NCBI GenBank assembly: GCA_022494885.1
Contig: JAGVSM010004963.1
Span: forward strand, 248,001-312,000
DNA: 64,000 bases
Source of the DNA: Micrasema longulum
Lineage: Eukaryota > Arthropoda > Insecta > Trichoptera > Brachycentridae
Reading direction: 5' to 3'
Below, piece after piece: positions 56,263 to 64,000 of the stretch. Below the pieces are notes generated by a model. That model ran no database searches. It saw nothing but the letters and a program-made list of their open reading frames with translations, and was not told the origin of the DNA. The translations under genes and the position numbers were made by a program. Within the stretch, counting starts at the first letter, position 1, and the number at the start of each line of letters is the position of its first letter.

Positions 56263-56664
56263 AAATAATCAAATTCTGAAAATTGAGAATTTTTAAATCT
56301 AAAACATAGCTCCGGAAAATTACCTTAGACAGCGTCAGCATAGACTGTTTCACATTCCAATATACAGGATCAACCTGCCAATGGTTATGCCTGTTGGAAG
56401 GGCTATCTCCATGTTGAACAATATTACTTTGGACATTGACATTTTTCACGTCTCTGAGGGAGTTTCTCGTTACAAGATTCTCTTACTTTTTCAACATATT
56501 ATTCTCTGGATATTATGTATACTTTTGTGTTTTTTATATTTTTTTATTTATACCTAATTTTACCTAATCATTTTTATTTTTTCTATATGTATGAAGTAAG
56601 ATATTCCATTTTGTAATGTACATATATATGAATAAGTAAAATTGAAATAATCATCATGATCAAT
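56263..56664. other. Anonymous stretch
   Basis: No supported feature. Frames are short and unrecognised. Confidence 0.35.
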
Positions 56665-57055
56665 ATTACACTTTTTGCGCCCAGCGGTGCAAAGGACACT
56701 GCTTTGACAAATCAAATGCAGCGTGGTTTGATCATCTGATACCCGCAGGTAAGGTGATCAGTTATGCACTTCAGGTGCCAGTCTAGAAACAATGAAAAAT
56801 TGCTGTTGAAACAACAACTCTTCTATCAATTATTTACGTCCACCCTGCCAGGAGTCGAACCCAAGACCTCAAGAATGAAAGGCGAAGACGCCAATCAGGA
56901 CTAGGAGGTAGACTTTTTTCTACTCGATTTTATTTATCAGGATTTTTACCTGAGAGTAGCCATCGAGTCGAAAACACTTCTTCAGGGTTCTGGTTCTATT
57001 TCGAAATAATTCCCTTTCCGCACCTAATGGTGCATAGGCACTGCATTGGTACACC
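56665..57055 (-). mobile_element. SINE-3 composite, most complete copy
   Basis: In minus-strand order: a tail piece (gcctatgcaccattaggtgc), the leading module (gaaatagaaccagaaccctg, gaagtgttttcgactcgatg, gctactctcaggtaaaaatc), the tRNA-like module (gtctacctcctagtcctgat, cttgaggtcttgggttcgac, tcctggcagggtggacgtaa), the middle (tagactggcacctgaagtgc) and a second tail (agcagtgtcctttgcaccgc). It therefore looks like a chain in which a SINE tail precedes another module. Confidence 0.85.
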
Positions 57056-57489
57056 GTTAACGTTATTGTTTATGCATTAAAAATCGCACCTTATTATTGG
57101 CCCTATTATTTTTGAGGTATCGTATTCAAAGCCTTGAATTTGCCTCGAAGTTTGTGGGCGATACTTTTGGCGCGCAAAAAAATATAATTTTAATAATTAT
57201 AATTTCAAGATTATAGAATTATTGTTTTGTGCTGATTATTGCTACGTAGGTTGTAATATGAATTACAAGGAAGTAATCTATCACTGAATATCAAGGGCAA
57301 ATCTTACTCCATAACATTACGTTCATATTTTTTGCGCAACATCAGAATCCGATAAAATAAAATCTCGCAATCGAGAATGACACTCAAATTAAAATTATTT
57401 TAGGACGGCAAAACGCTTTTTTTAATGAGATATATTTGCCCTCGTGATTTATGAAAATAAAGTACTACAACGGATATGAAGAACATTTT
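57056..57489. other. Anonymous stretch
   Basis: No supported feature. Confidence 0.35.
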
Positions 57490-57600
57490 ATAGAACGAAT
57501 ATAGAAGTTTAGGCATCACATGGCTTATCACCTGTCATTGGCTGGTTAAAGCGGCAACTTCACACACTTTAACATTCGTTCTGTCTATAATTGAACATAT
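57490..57600 (-). repeat. Dispersed repeat R, partial copy
   Basis: On the minus strand: gttaaagtgtgtgaagttgc, ccagccaatgacaggtgata, agccatgtgatgcctaaact, tctatattcgttctataaaa. Confidence 0.7.
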
Positions 57601-58109
57601 ATGTTCCTTCAATTCGTCTCTAAAAATTTGGACCAAGTGAAAATATTGTTTCGAAATCCATCGCTTCCAAGAAGTATGTAGGTATTAAAATTGAAAAATA
57701 TTTTCAGGCGTTGCCTAGTATGAAGATGAAACAATTTTATCGGACGAATCTCATTCGTATCAATAAAAGTCTTAGATTTTAACTTCACACACATCAACAG
57801 ACGAAAGGTAACCTTTTTTTTTTAAATTTCAAATTAATAAGGGTCTATGAAATACTGTCGAGTAAAAAAAATTTTTTTACTACTATTAGAAGCATAAAAA
57901 ATATTTTTAAATTGATAATTTTGTAGGGGCTAATACGACATATTTCATGTTCATTATAAAACTTTTTTTATTTTTACTACATAAGACATATTTTTTTATA
58001 ATTTCTTTTTTAAAGTTATATACGAAAACATTTCAATTTTGAAAATACAATAAATCCATTTTATATATTTTTATCGGTATTCGTAGTATGTGATATTTCC
58101 CTATTGAAG
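57601..58109. other. Anonymous AT-rich stretch
   Basis: No supported feature. Confidence 0.35.
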
Positions 58110-58345
58110 GAATAAGGATGTTCAAATATAAGTAGAATGGTGAATGTTACACAGTGTGTAAAGTGGCCACTTAAATCAGCCAATGGCCGGACATAAGCCC
58201 TGTAGATGCCTAGACCAATATATTCCGTTCTCTAAAATGTTCTTAATACCTATTGTAATGTGTGAATACTAACAGCTCCCTAGGGGGTTGAATCAAGTTC
58301 TTGTCTACAAAAATTTAGACAAACTCAAAATATTGTTTAAAAAAT
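58110..58345 (+). repeat. Dispersed repeat R, long copy
   Basis: ggaataaggatgttcaaata, tgttacacagtgtgtaaagt, ggccacttaaatcagccaat, ataagccctgtagatgccta, ctccctagggggttgaatca, tctacaaaaatttagacaaa. This is the best copy for defining the family together with 43690-43925. Confidence 0.75.
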
Positions 58346-58469
58346 ATTTAATCAAAAGACGTTTTTCGTCTAAATGGAAAAATCAGTTTCACGTAAAAAG
58401 GAAAATAAAAAAATAATCAAATTCCGTTTAAAGTTGTTAACTTGTTTTTTTTACTGATTATTAATATTT
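58346..58469. other. Anonymous short stretch
   Basis: No supported feature. Confidence 0.3.
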
Positions 58470-58830
58470 ATGTCAGGAACTGAACTTAAAACCTTGATCA
58501 TGGTGAGCGAACGCGCTAACCACCAAACTTCGAGGCGGACATTTCTCCATTCGATTTTCCCTGCTTAAGAATTTTTATTATTAATTAATATGTTATACAT
58601 CATACATATTTGTAAGTTGTCTCGACGTTTTTGTGTTAAAAATTAAAATGCTTTGTTTTATATGGTAGAATTGGCTCTGCACTTATAAGCCATTTTACTG
58701 GAATAACATTTATTATTATTATTATTAAGCGTGAGTGGCCATCGAGTCGAAAACACTCGTCGAGAATTCTGGTTCTATTTTGTACTACACAAAAATGTAT
58801 GCCCTATTTACCTGGACACGGACAACCTTA
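58470..58830 (-). mobile_element. SINE-3 composite interrupted by a small insert
   Basis: The tRNA-like module (gtccgcctcgaagtttggtg, gttagcgcgttcgctcacca, ttcagttcctgac) and the leading module (gtacaaaatagaaccagaat, gagtgttttcgactcgatgg, ccactcacgct) are on the minus strand. Between them (about 58580-58728) sits an unrelated insert ending in (ATT)n (attattattattatt at 58712-58727), which looks like a short LINE or SINE 3' end with an ATT tail. Confidence 0.7.
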
Positions 58831-59074
58831 AATATTTACCTGATTGTTACGTGTGTCTAGTCTACATTTATTATCATGTGTAAATAAAATATATTTAAGT
58901 ATGTAAACCAGGGCAATTTGCCATTGCGACAAAAACATATAATTACATAAAGTATTGTACATTACACAATATTTTTATATTAGAATCACTGCATGCAATA
59001 TTTATTTAAAGGTACAACATTTTGTCACTTTATGAATCTTAATTTTTGATAAGCGTTTAAACTGATACGGAAAA
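58831..59074. other. Anonymous stretch
   Basis: No supported feature. Confidence 0.3.
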
Positions 59075-59270
59075 AACCGTTATTTGTAGATAAAATCGAA
59101 GATGTTTTTTTACTACAAAGTAAAATAAAGTTTTGTGTATGAAAAATAGAATGCGTTTGGATTTTTTTTTTCTAAACATGTTCAAATTCATAGGTGCGAA
59201 GGTTTTCACGATCACCAATAGGGGGTTATCAATATGTTTCTTTTTTGGGTGTTACCGTGACGTTTCTTTT
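59075..59270 (+). repeat. Dispersed repeat U
   Basis: tgtagataaaatcgaagatg, actacaaagtaaaataaagt and tgtgtatgaaaaatagaatg match 36905-36965. Further downstream it differs. Confidence 0.55.
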
Positions 59271-59279
59271 TCTACAAAA

Positions 59280-59345
59280 CAAACACTTTACCCTGAAGAT
59301 GGTTCCTGCAACGGAAGCCGAAACGTCGGAACAAATCCAACACAC
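59280..59345 (+). ncRNA. Hammerhead-like motif
   Basis: CTGAAGA (59293-59299) is followed by a stem-loop (ggttcc tgcaac ggaagcc, one bulged G) and CGAAACG. The order CTGANGA-stem II-GAAA is the hammerhead core. A closing stem III and the cleavage triplet are not evident nearby, so a ribozyme is only suggested. It resembles the CTGAAGATGGC...GAAACGTCGG words common at ends of insect retroelements. Confidence 0.45.
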
Positions 59346-59384
59346 ACGGTATCACTTAAAAAATAAATATATTGATTAAAATAT

Positions 59385-59525
59385 TACAACAGAGATGAAG
59401 AACATTTTAGTGAAGGTAATATAGAAGTCTAGGCACCTACAGTGCTTACGACCTGTCATTGGCCTGAAAATTTAAGTGGCCACATTACACACTGTGTAAC
59501 CCATTCTGCCCACATTGGAACATAT
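59385..59525 (-). repeat. Dispersed repeat R, partial copy
   Basis: On the minus strand: gttacacagtgtgtaatgtg, gccacttaaattttcaggcc, aatgacaggtcgtaagcact, gcctagacttctatattacc, ctaaaatgttcttcatctct. Confidence 0.75.
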
Positions 59526-59527
59526 AT

Positions 59528-60140
59528 GCACGACACTCTCCGATTCCGCGTTTACATTCCTTAGCCAACAAATTTACTTGTGATATAGACATTTTTAATA
59601 CGACAATTATCCATTTTAAAACGTTCTTAAATGCACTGTTTGAGTAATAAAACTTTCTTTTTTATACATTTTTTTCTCTGTTTTTGATGTGTATTATTAT
59701 TTATTATTATCTTTTTCTGAAAGCAATGTATCAAATATTTTTGTATACCAGATATTATGTTATTATCTTATATATGCTTACTGTAAACTAATTTTTATTT
59801 TTTGTTTTTAACAATAATTTGTTAATACCACTTTTTTATACCTACAAGTATATGTAAATGTATATATTTTTTTGTTTAAACTCTTTTCAAGTTATTTACA
59901 ATTTGCTTTTTAATTCAATTACTTTTCTTCTATCCATATTTTTTTTTTCTTATTTTGTGGTATGTAAAGTTTCACTTTTTATTTTGCATAGCAGAATGCT
60001 TTTTATTGTTTCTACATGTATACAAAAAAGCTTTGTTTATCTTTTAAATTTTTACTTACTATGTTAATACTTACCTGTTTATTTTTTGTAAATGCCCCTT
60101 GGGCGTATTGTAAAATTAAATAAATAAATAAAAAAATAAA
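59528..60140 (+). mobile_element. J1 LINE, end of ORF and 3' UTR
   Basis: cattccttagccaacaaatt (HSLANKF) and catttttaatacgacaatta continue the J1 C-terminus. The 3' UTR follows, ending aatgccccttgggcgtattg and (AAATA)n (60115-60140). Relative to 40852-41940 there is a 2-base insertion in the HDTPIPR codons. Copies at 40852 and 54126 are on the other strand. Confidence 0.88.
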
Positions 60141-60194
60141 TTAAAAATATATATTCCTTCAAATCTTTCATCTGTTGATGTTTGTGAACATATT

Positions 60195-60285
60195 GATGTT
60201 CAATTACAGGTTACTGACGAAGATACTTAGAATTTCCACACAAATATACCTACACATTTTCGTACATAAATATGTACCTCTGAAG
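60195..60285 (+). repeat. Dispersed repeat U, short copy
   Basis: caattacaggttactgacga, agatactta and cacattttcgtacataaata match 36995-37055 and the reverse of 18140-18165. Confidence 0.5.
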
Positions 60286-60287
60286 AT

Positions 60288-60447
60288 AGCGTTTTTAATC
60301 GCGGCCCTGGGTACCTACGGCTCGCTGTATTGCTGGAAACTGGAGCTAACTTCATGGTTGATTGTCGTTGTGGTTTTTGTCCATATGAGCGACTCTATTA
60401 GCCAGTGGCGTATTATTACTCTAAGGTTGTACCACATTATGCGATAA
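60288..60447 (+). other. Possible hydrophobic coding segment of unknown origin
   Basis: The last ~52 codons of an open frame (60175-60447) are more G+C-rich than their surroundings and read KIAFLIAALGTYGSLYCWKL, then LIVVVVFVHMSDSISQW, giving two membrane-like stretches. The N-terminal part of the frame is repeat U, so any real coding would begin after it. I recognise no family. It could be part of an exon or just chance. Confidence 0.2.
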
Positions 60448-60930
60448 AATGAATTCAAAACTTGTATTTGGCCCCATTTTCTCGGTAATACTTCCGTTTT
60501 ATTTTCTCTTTATGAGGTCAGCGCGGACTCATCCTTGATGCATAGAAAATATTTTGGAATCTCTCCAAAACTTCAACTTTGCATATCATTAACGTATGTA
60601 CCATGTACACGTAAAGTATGCAGATGTCACCAACAATACTCTTCAAGGAAAAGACATAACATTTTCCTGATCCCAGCGTTGTAGTTCCGTAGATTTTATA
60701 CATGATATTTTTTTTTCACATAGCTATTAATTTTAATATGAATTTAATTGGCATATCAACTGCAGAATATCTTAATAATCAGTTTAAAAATAATAATAAT
60801 ACAAATGTTTCATATTTTTGCCCCGCAGAACAAATATATTTTTAAATGTTAATTTACAAATCTTACGAATTACCATTGACTTGTTGTGCAATATTCACCA
60901 TTCTGCACAATGTTTGAGATTTCTCCACAT
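60448..60930. other. Anonymous stretch
   Basis: No supported feature. Confidence 0.3.
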
Positions 60931-61290
60931 CGAGGAAATTCAGCCCTACGGGAAATGGTGTATGAAAAATGTATTCTTACGCGCGGTAAAAATTGAAGCA
61001 TTAAATTGTACGCCGAAGTTTCTTGAAAATGTATTCAAAAATAATAAATACGAACGAAGTCACTAGTTCTTCCAAATACACCAGTGATTTGTAAGAGAGT
61101 TGTAATGGATTTTTGATATACGGTAAATTAACTGACCAATCAGCAGAACTCATCGAGAAGAAGGGGAAGAGAATTTGAAACGTCACACTTGGAGTAATTT
61201 AATAAATACAAAACTACCATACATAAAAAATATTGGCTTAGTTTAATAGTGTATAACAAATAAAAAAATATTAAAAAAACATTGAATTTT
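60931..61290 (-). mobile_element. MITE-G copy
   Basis: Starts cgaggaaattcagccctacg and shows cgcgcggtaaaaattgaagc, tacgccgaagtttcttgaaa, gaagtcactagttcttcc, tgaccaatcagcagaactca, gaaacgtcacacttggagt and tggcttagtttaatagtgta, the reverse of 35434-35857. The far end is eroded (attgaatttt). Confidence 0.85.
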
Positions 61291-61589
61291 TACATTTGAA
61301 TTTCAAATCTCCACAATAACTTGATAGTGTAAAATCACGCATACTTTAACTCTACACGGAAATCACAGGCATTAGGCAAAATGGTGAATACTACGCAGTT
61401 AGTTAAGTCATCACTTGAACCATTTTATGTATCTTTTAGACTCTTTTATAGTAAGTAGGTACTAGGTATAACATATGAAATTACAATAATATATTTGATT
61501 GACTGTTCATTCTGTTGAAAATTCAATCCAAGTCCCTGGGTATTAACTCTTAATTAAATATTCTAATGCACAATATGTAATCGAGTCTG
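61291..61589. other. Anonymous stretch
   Basis: Weak trace of repeat R at about 61380-61440 (atggtgaatactacgcagtt, catcacttgaaccatttt). Confidence 0.3.
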
Positions 61590-61925
61590 TCTCCAGAGGC
61601 TTAATGGAAACGTCACATCCATAATATCATATTCGAACAGCTATCTCAACGCCGCCATTTTGCATAGAACGCGTTCAATTTGACGAGCTTCATAGAACAA
61701 GAGTTAAACGTTTGGGAAAATCTATGGAGTGAGAAGCGCGCCAAGTTGCAGCGTTAGCGCGGGAAACGAACCAATCTGGGAAACAGTGACACCCAGCGGC
61801 TCGGAATGGAACCAATTAAGGTCACGTGGTACAGAGACAAGCCCGCGCCGAATTGCTTTTCCAAACGAAAGAGGAGTGTAGATAAATGAAAATTTGATTA
61901 AAATGGCGCCCTTTTCCACTCAGTG
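61590..61925. other. GC-richer, CpG-containing block, unassigned
   Basis: Contrasts with both sides: it has many CG steps (gaagcgcgccaagttgcagc, gttagcgcgggaaacgaacc, cccagcggctcggaatggaa), no tandem repeat, no second copy in the window and no recognisable protein frame. It could be a promoter/5' exon of a host gene or an unfamiliar mobile element. Confidence 0.25.
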
Positions 61926-63940
61926 ATCAAGGTTTCCATATTTAAAAAAAATGTGTAAAGGCTTCAAAGACGTTTTGCACAGGGAAGGACACATTTAATT
62001 TTCACGCATCAGAGAGTATCTATCTAATATCTAAAGGCTCTTATTTATCTTGATCAGAGAGCTTACTTGGTCCGTAACATAAAGTAAGTTTTTGTACCCT
62101 TTTAATTTTGTTTCACTATAAATTTTTCATGTTTATTTAATCATGTTCAGACTAGTCTGAACGTCTAGACGTTACCTTCATTTCTTTAAAATTAAAATAA
62201 CTACTACCTCAAAGACATAGAATTAAGAATAGTCCAGAAGGAGCGTAGAATCATATTTGAATACATCGGACTGTGTCCAACAATTCCCCCACTTAGATAC
62301 ACTTTCGCCGCGCGCATACTTGAAGTCACCGCGTAATATTGCCAGATCGCGAAGAATATAACCATAACACAAATGTTAGGTAAAAAAAAAACAATTAGTT
62401 AATTTTTAAAAAAATGTATTGTGCACTAAGAAACATTGATTGACACAACAGAGTAGGTAAAGGGTCATTTAATAAGAGTAATTGAATTAATGAACTTTGA
62501 ACTTAAAAAATAAAACAATTTTTTTTTACATAAAACGGATATTTTTGTATCATGGTAAATAATATTTGATGTTTTAAAGATAATGTCGGTCAAATGTTCA
62601 CCACGGCGTTGTTAAATCCGAGGTAAAATTTTCATTATTTCTCTTATTATATGAGCAAAGTAGGGTAAAAAAATTTACTACCCTGGCAACACTAACGAAA
62701 TTTCTATTATGTTTCTTGGAGATTCTGACAGATGGAAAAATAATTCAATTTTTAAGTAATGCATTTGTGACATACACATTCATGTGCTAATTACACATGA
62801 AATGTGATTGCCTCCTGTTTCTTTAAGATCCTAGCAGTATTTCTAAACTTTAAAAGGATACAACACGACATGTTTAAATTCGAATCAGGAGTTGCATACT
62901 GAGCAACGTCTACAAAGAAACTAGTGGGTCAAAACGTAAACCTACTCATTTATGAGAAGTTTAGTCGCCTTCTGTTTCATGTGCGTATGCGGTTTTTGGA
63001 GTATTCTTAATTCTATTCTCAAAGATACTCAAACGACGAAATCACAAACCAGAGACTTTACCTGTTTTTGGTGGTATACAGTATAAAGAAAAAAATGTGT
63101 AAATAAAAGTCGTACTTTTTAATTAACAGTTCAATGTACGATCTACGAGTATATTTAAAATATTAAACGTCGATAAACGTATAGAAATATGTATTAATAT
63201 ATATTTTATTTCACTTCTTTACTGCGTATTATTCGTTCATTTTTAAAAAAAATTTTTTTTAAATCTTTCGTCAACATGAAAAAAAACTGTACGGCGACGT
63301 TACTGTTCAAAAATCAGTAAAGTGTGGAATTTCTTTACTTTCTTACCGGGTAGTGTGACCTTTTGAATAAATAACCAACCATTTGTCTGTGAAATATGGG
63401 GGTTCAAACGGAGACAATTACCCCCAACAAAGTAAATTTATGTTTAGTAAACCCAAGAATAAGAAAATAAGACAAATAAATAGAATCGTCCTATTTGAAA
63501 CCGAATATTAATAATATAATTAAGTCATTAGTATTCAAGTAATTGGAGTTAATCTGTAAAATTAATGCAAACATATTTTTTTATGCTATCTGTTATAAAT
63601 TAATATGAACGGAGATATATAAGCTATTTGAGCCTTTTTTATAATTACAGAAAAATAATTCTACTAAAAAATAGTAAAGCTAGGAAAGGAACATAAATAT
63701 TTAGTCCGAAGTTTACTTTTCCTCTTTTAATTTCCTATGTAATTACTTAATTCATTTTTAAAATGTTTACTTTTTAAACATATGCACGATACCTGCATTT
63801 TTAAGGCTCACTACATTTTTAAAAAAATTATTAAATATATTTCCTACAACAGCAAGAGAAACAGCATTGAAAAAGTATCTCTATAAATAATACTTTAATT
63901 TATCAGAAACAATACATTAATCAATAAAATTTAATCGTTA
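61926..63940. other. Long anonymous AT-rich stretch
   Basis: A small CG-containing patch lies at 62300-62350 (actttcgccgcgcgcatact). No gene, RNA or repeat recognised on either strand. Confidence 0.4.
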
Positions 63941-64000
63941 TAACTCCCTTGGGAGTGGAATCTAGCATTTTCTACAAACATTTGGACATACTCCGAATAC
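63941..64000 (+). repeat. Dispersed repeat R, distal part, runs off the window
   Basis: ctcccttgggagtggaatct, tctacaaacatttggacata and ctccgaatac match the distal part of repeat R (58270-58335). Confidence 0.65.

Noticed and set aside
1..64000. LTR retrotransposons or endogenous viral sequences
   Set aside because: No paired long terminal repeats, primer-binding site, protease, integrase or envelope-like frames were seen.
1..64000. CRISPR arrays, operons or bacterial features
   Set aside because: No regularly spaced repeats, no long clustered ORFs and no Shine-Dalgarno-like context; the sequence is clearly eukaryotic in character.

Overview
This window looks like AT-rich, gene-poor nuclear DNA from an arthropod, most likely an insect. 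Three things suggest this: a very high density of 5'-truncated non-LTR retrotransposons with (AAATA)n-type tails, several tRNA-headed SINE families, and MITEs together with mariner/Tc1 fossils. There are no operons, ribosome binding sites, rRNAs or CRISPR arrays. A beetle or another insect with a large genome would fit, but the species cannot be fixed from this sequence. I found no convincing host protein-coding gene. Nearly every open reading frame that makes sense belongs to a dead transposable element.

Layout. The window opens inside the 3' end of an RTE-type element (1-215). At 4.0 kb there is an imperfect inverted repeat carrying hammerhead-ribozyme-like cores. From 6 to 10 kb there are two LINE 3' ends, a MITE with 77-bp inverted termini, a further LINE scrap and a small hairpin MITE. 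From 14.8 to 16.5 kb there is a minus-strand LINE copy, a MITE and a head-to-head SINE pair. From 20 to 27 kb there is an RTE-like end, two more copies of the first LINE family, and the best preserved reverse transcriptase of the window (24.6-26.1 kb, minus), which has a frameshift and a broken catalytic motif. From 28 to 43 kb the sequence is a patchwork of R1-like, CR1/Jockey-like, RTE-like and mariner remnants with SINEs nested in them. From 45.3 to 47.5 kb there is a long degraded RTE-like element with another LINE end inserted in it. A Tc1-like transposase fossil lies at 48.6-49.1 kb, and another MITE at 50.0 kb. From 53 to 61 kb there are more LINE, SINE and MITE copies. The last 3 kb are mostly anonymous, apart from a GC-richer block at 61.6-61.9 kb that might belong to a host regulatory region or exon.

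Families are recognised mainly by comparing copies within the window. I use these names: F1 (LINE with a conserved 3' UTR, 4 copies), RTE-1 (4 copies), RTE-2 (3 copies), J1 (Jockey/CR1-like LINE with a 'GGGCGTATTG' 3' end, 3 copies), J2 (LINE ending in an AARLWN-type domain, 2 copies), SINE-1 (4 copies), SINE-2 (about 9), SINE-3 (about 9 pieces), MITE-G (termini TGAGGAAGTTCAG, 7 copies), and the unclassified repeats R and U. The elements form a layered record: SINEs, LINE ends and a mariner piece interrupt older LINEs. No element here looks able to move by itself. Every family name is inferred from motifs and has not been checked against a database.
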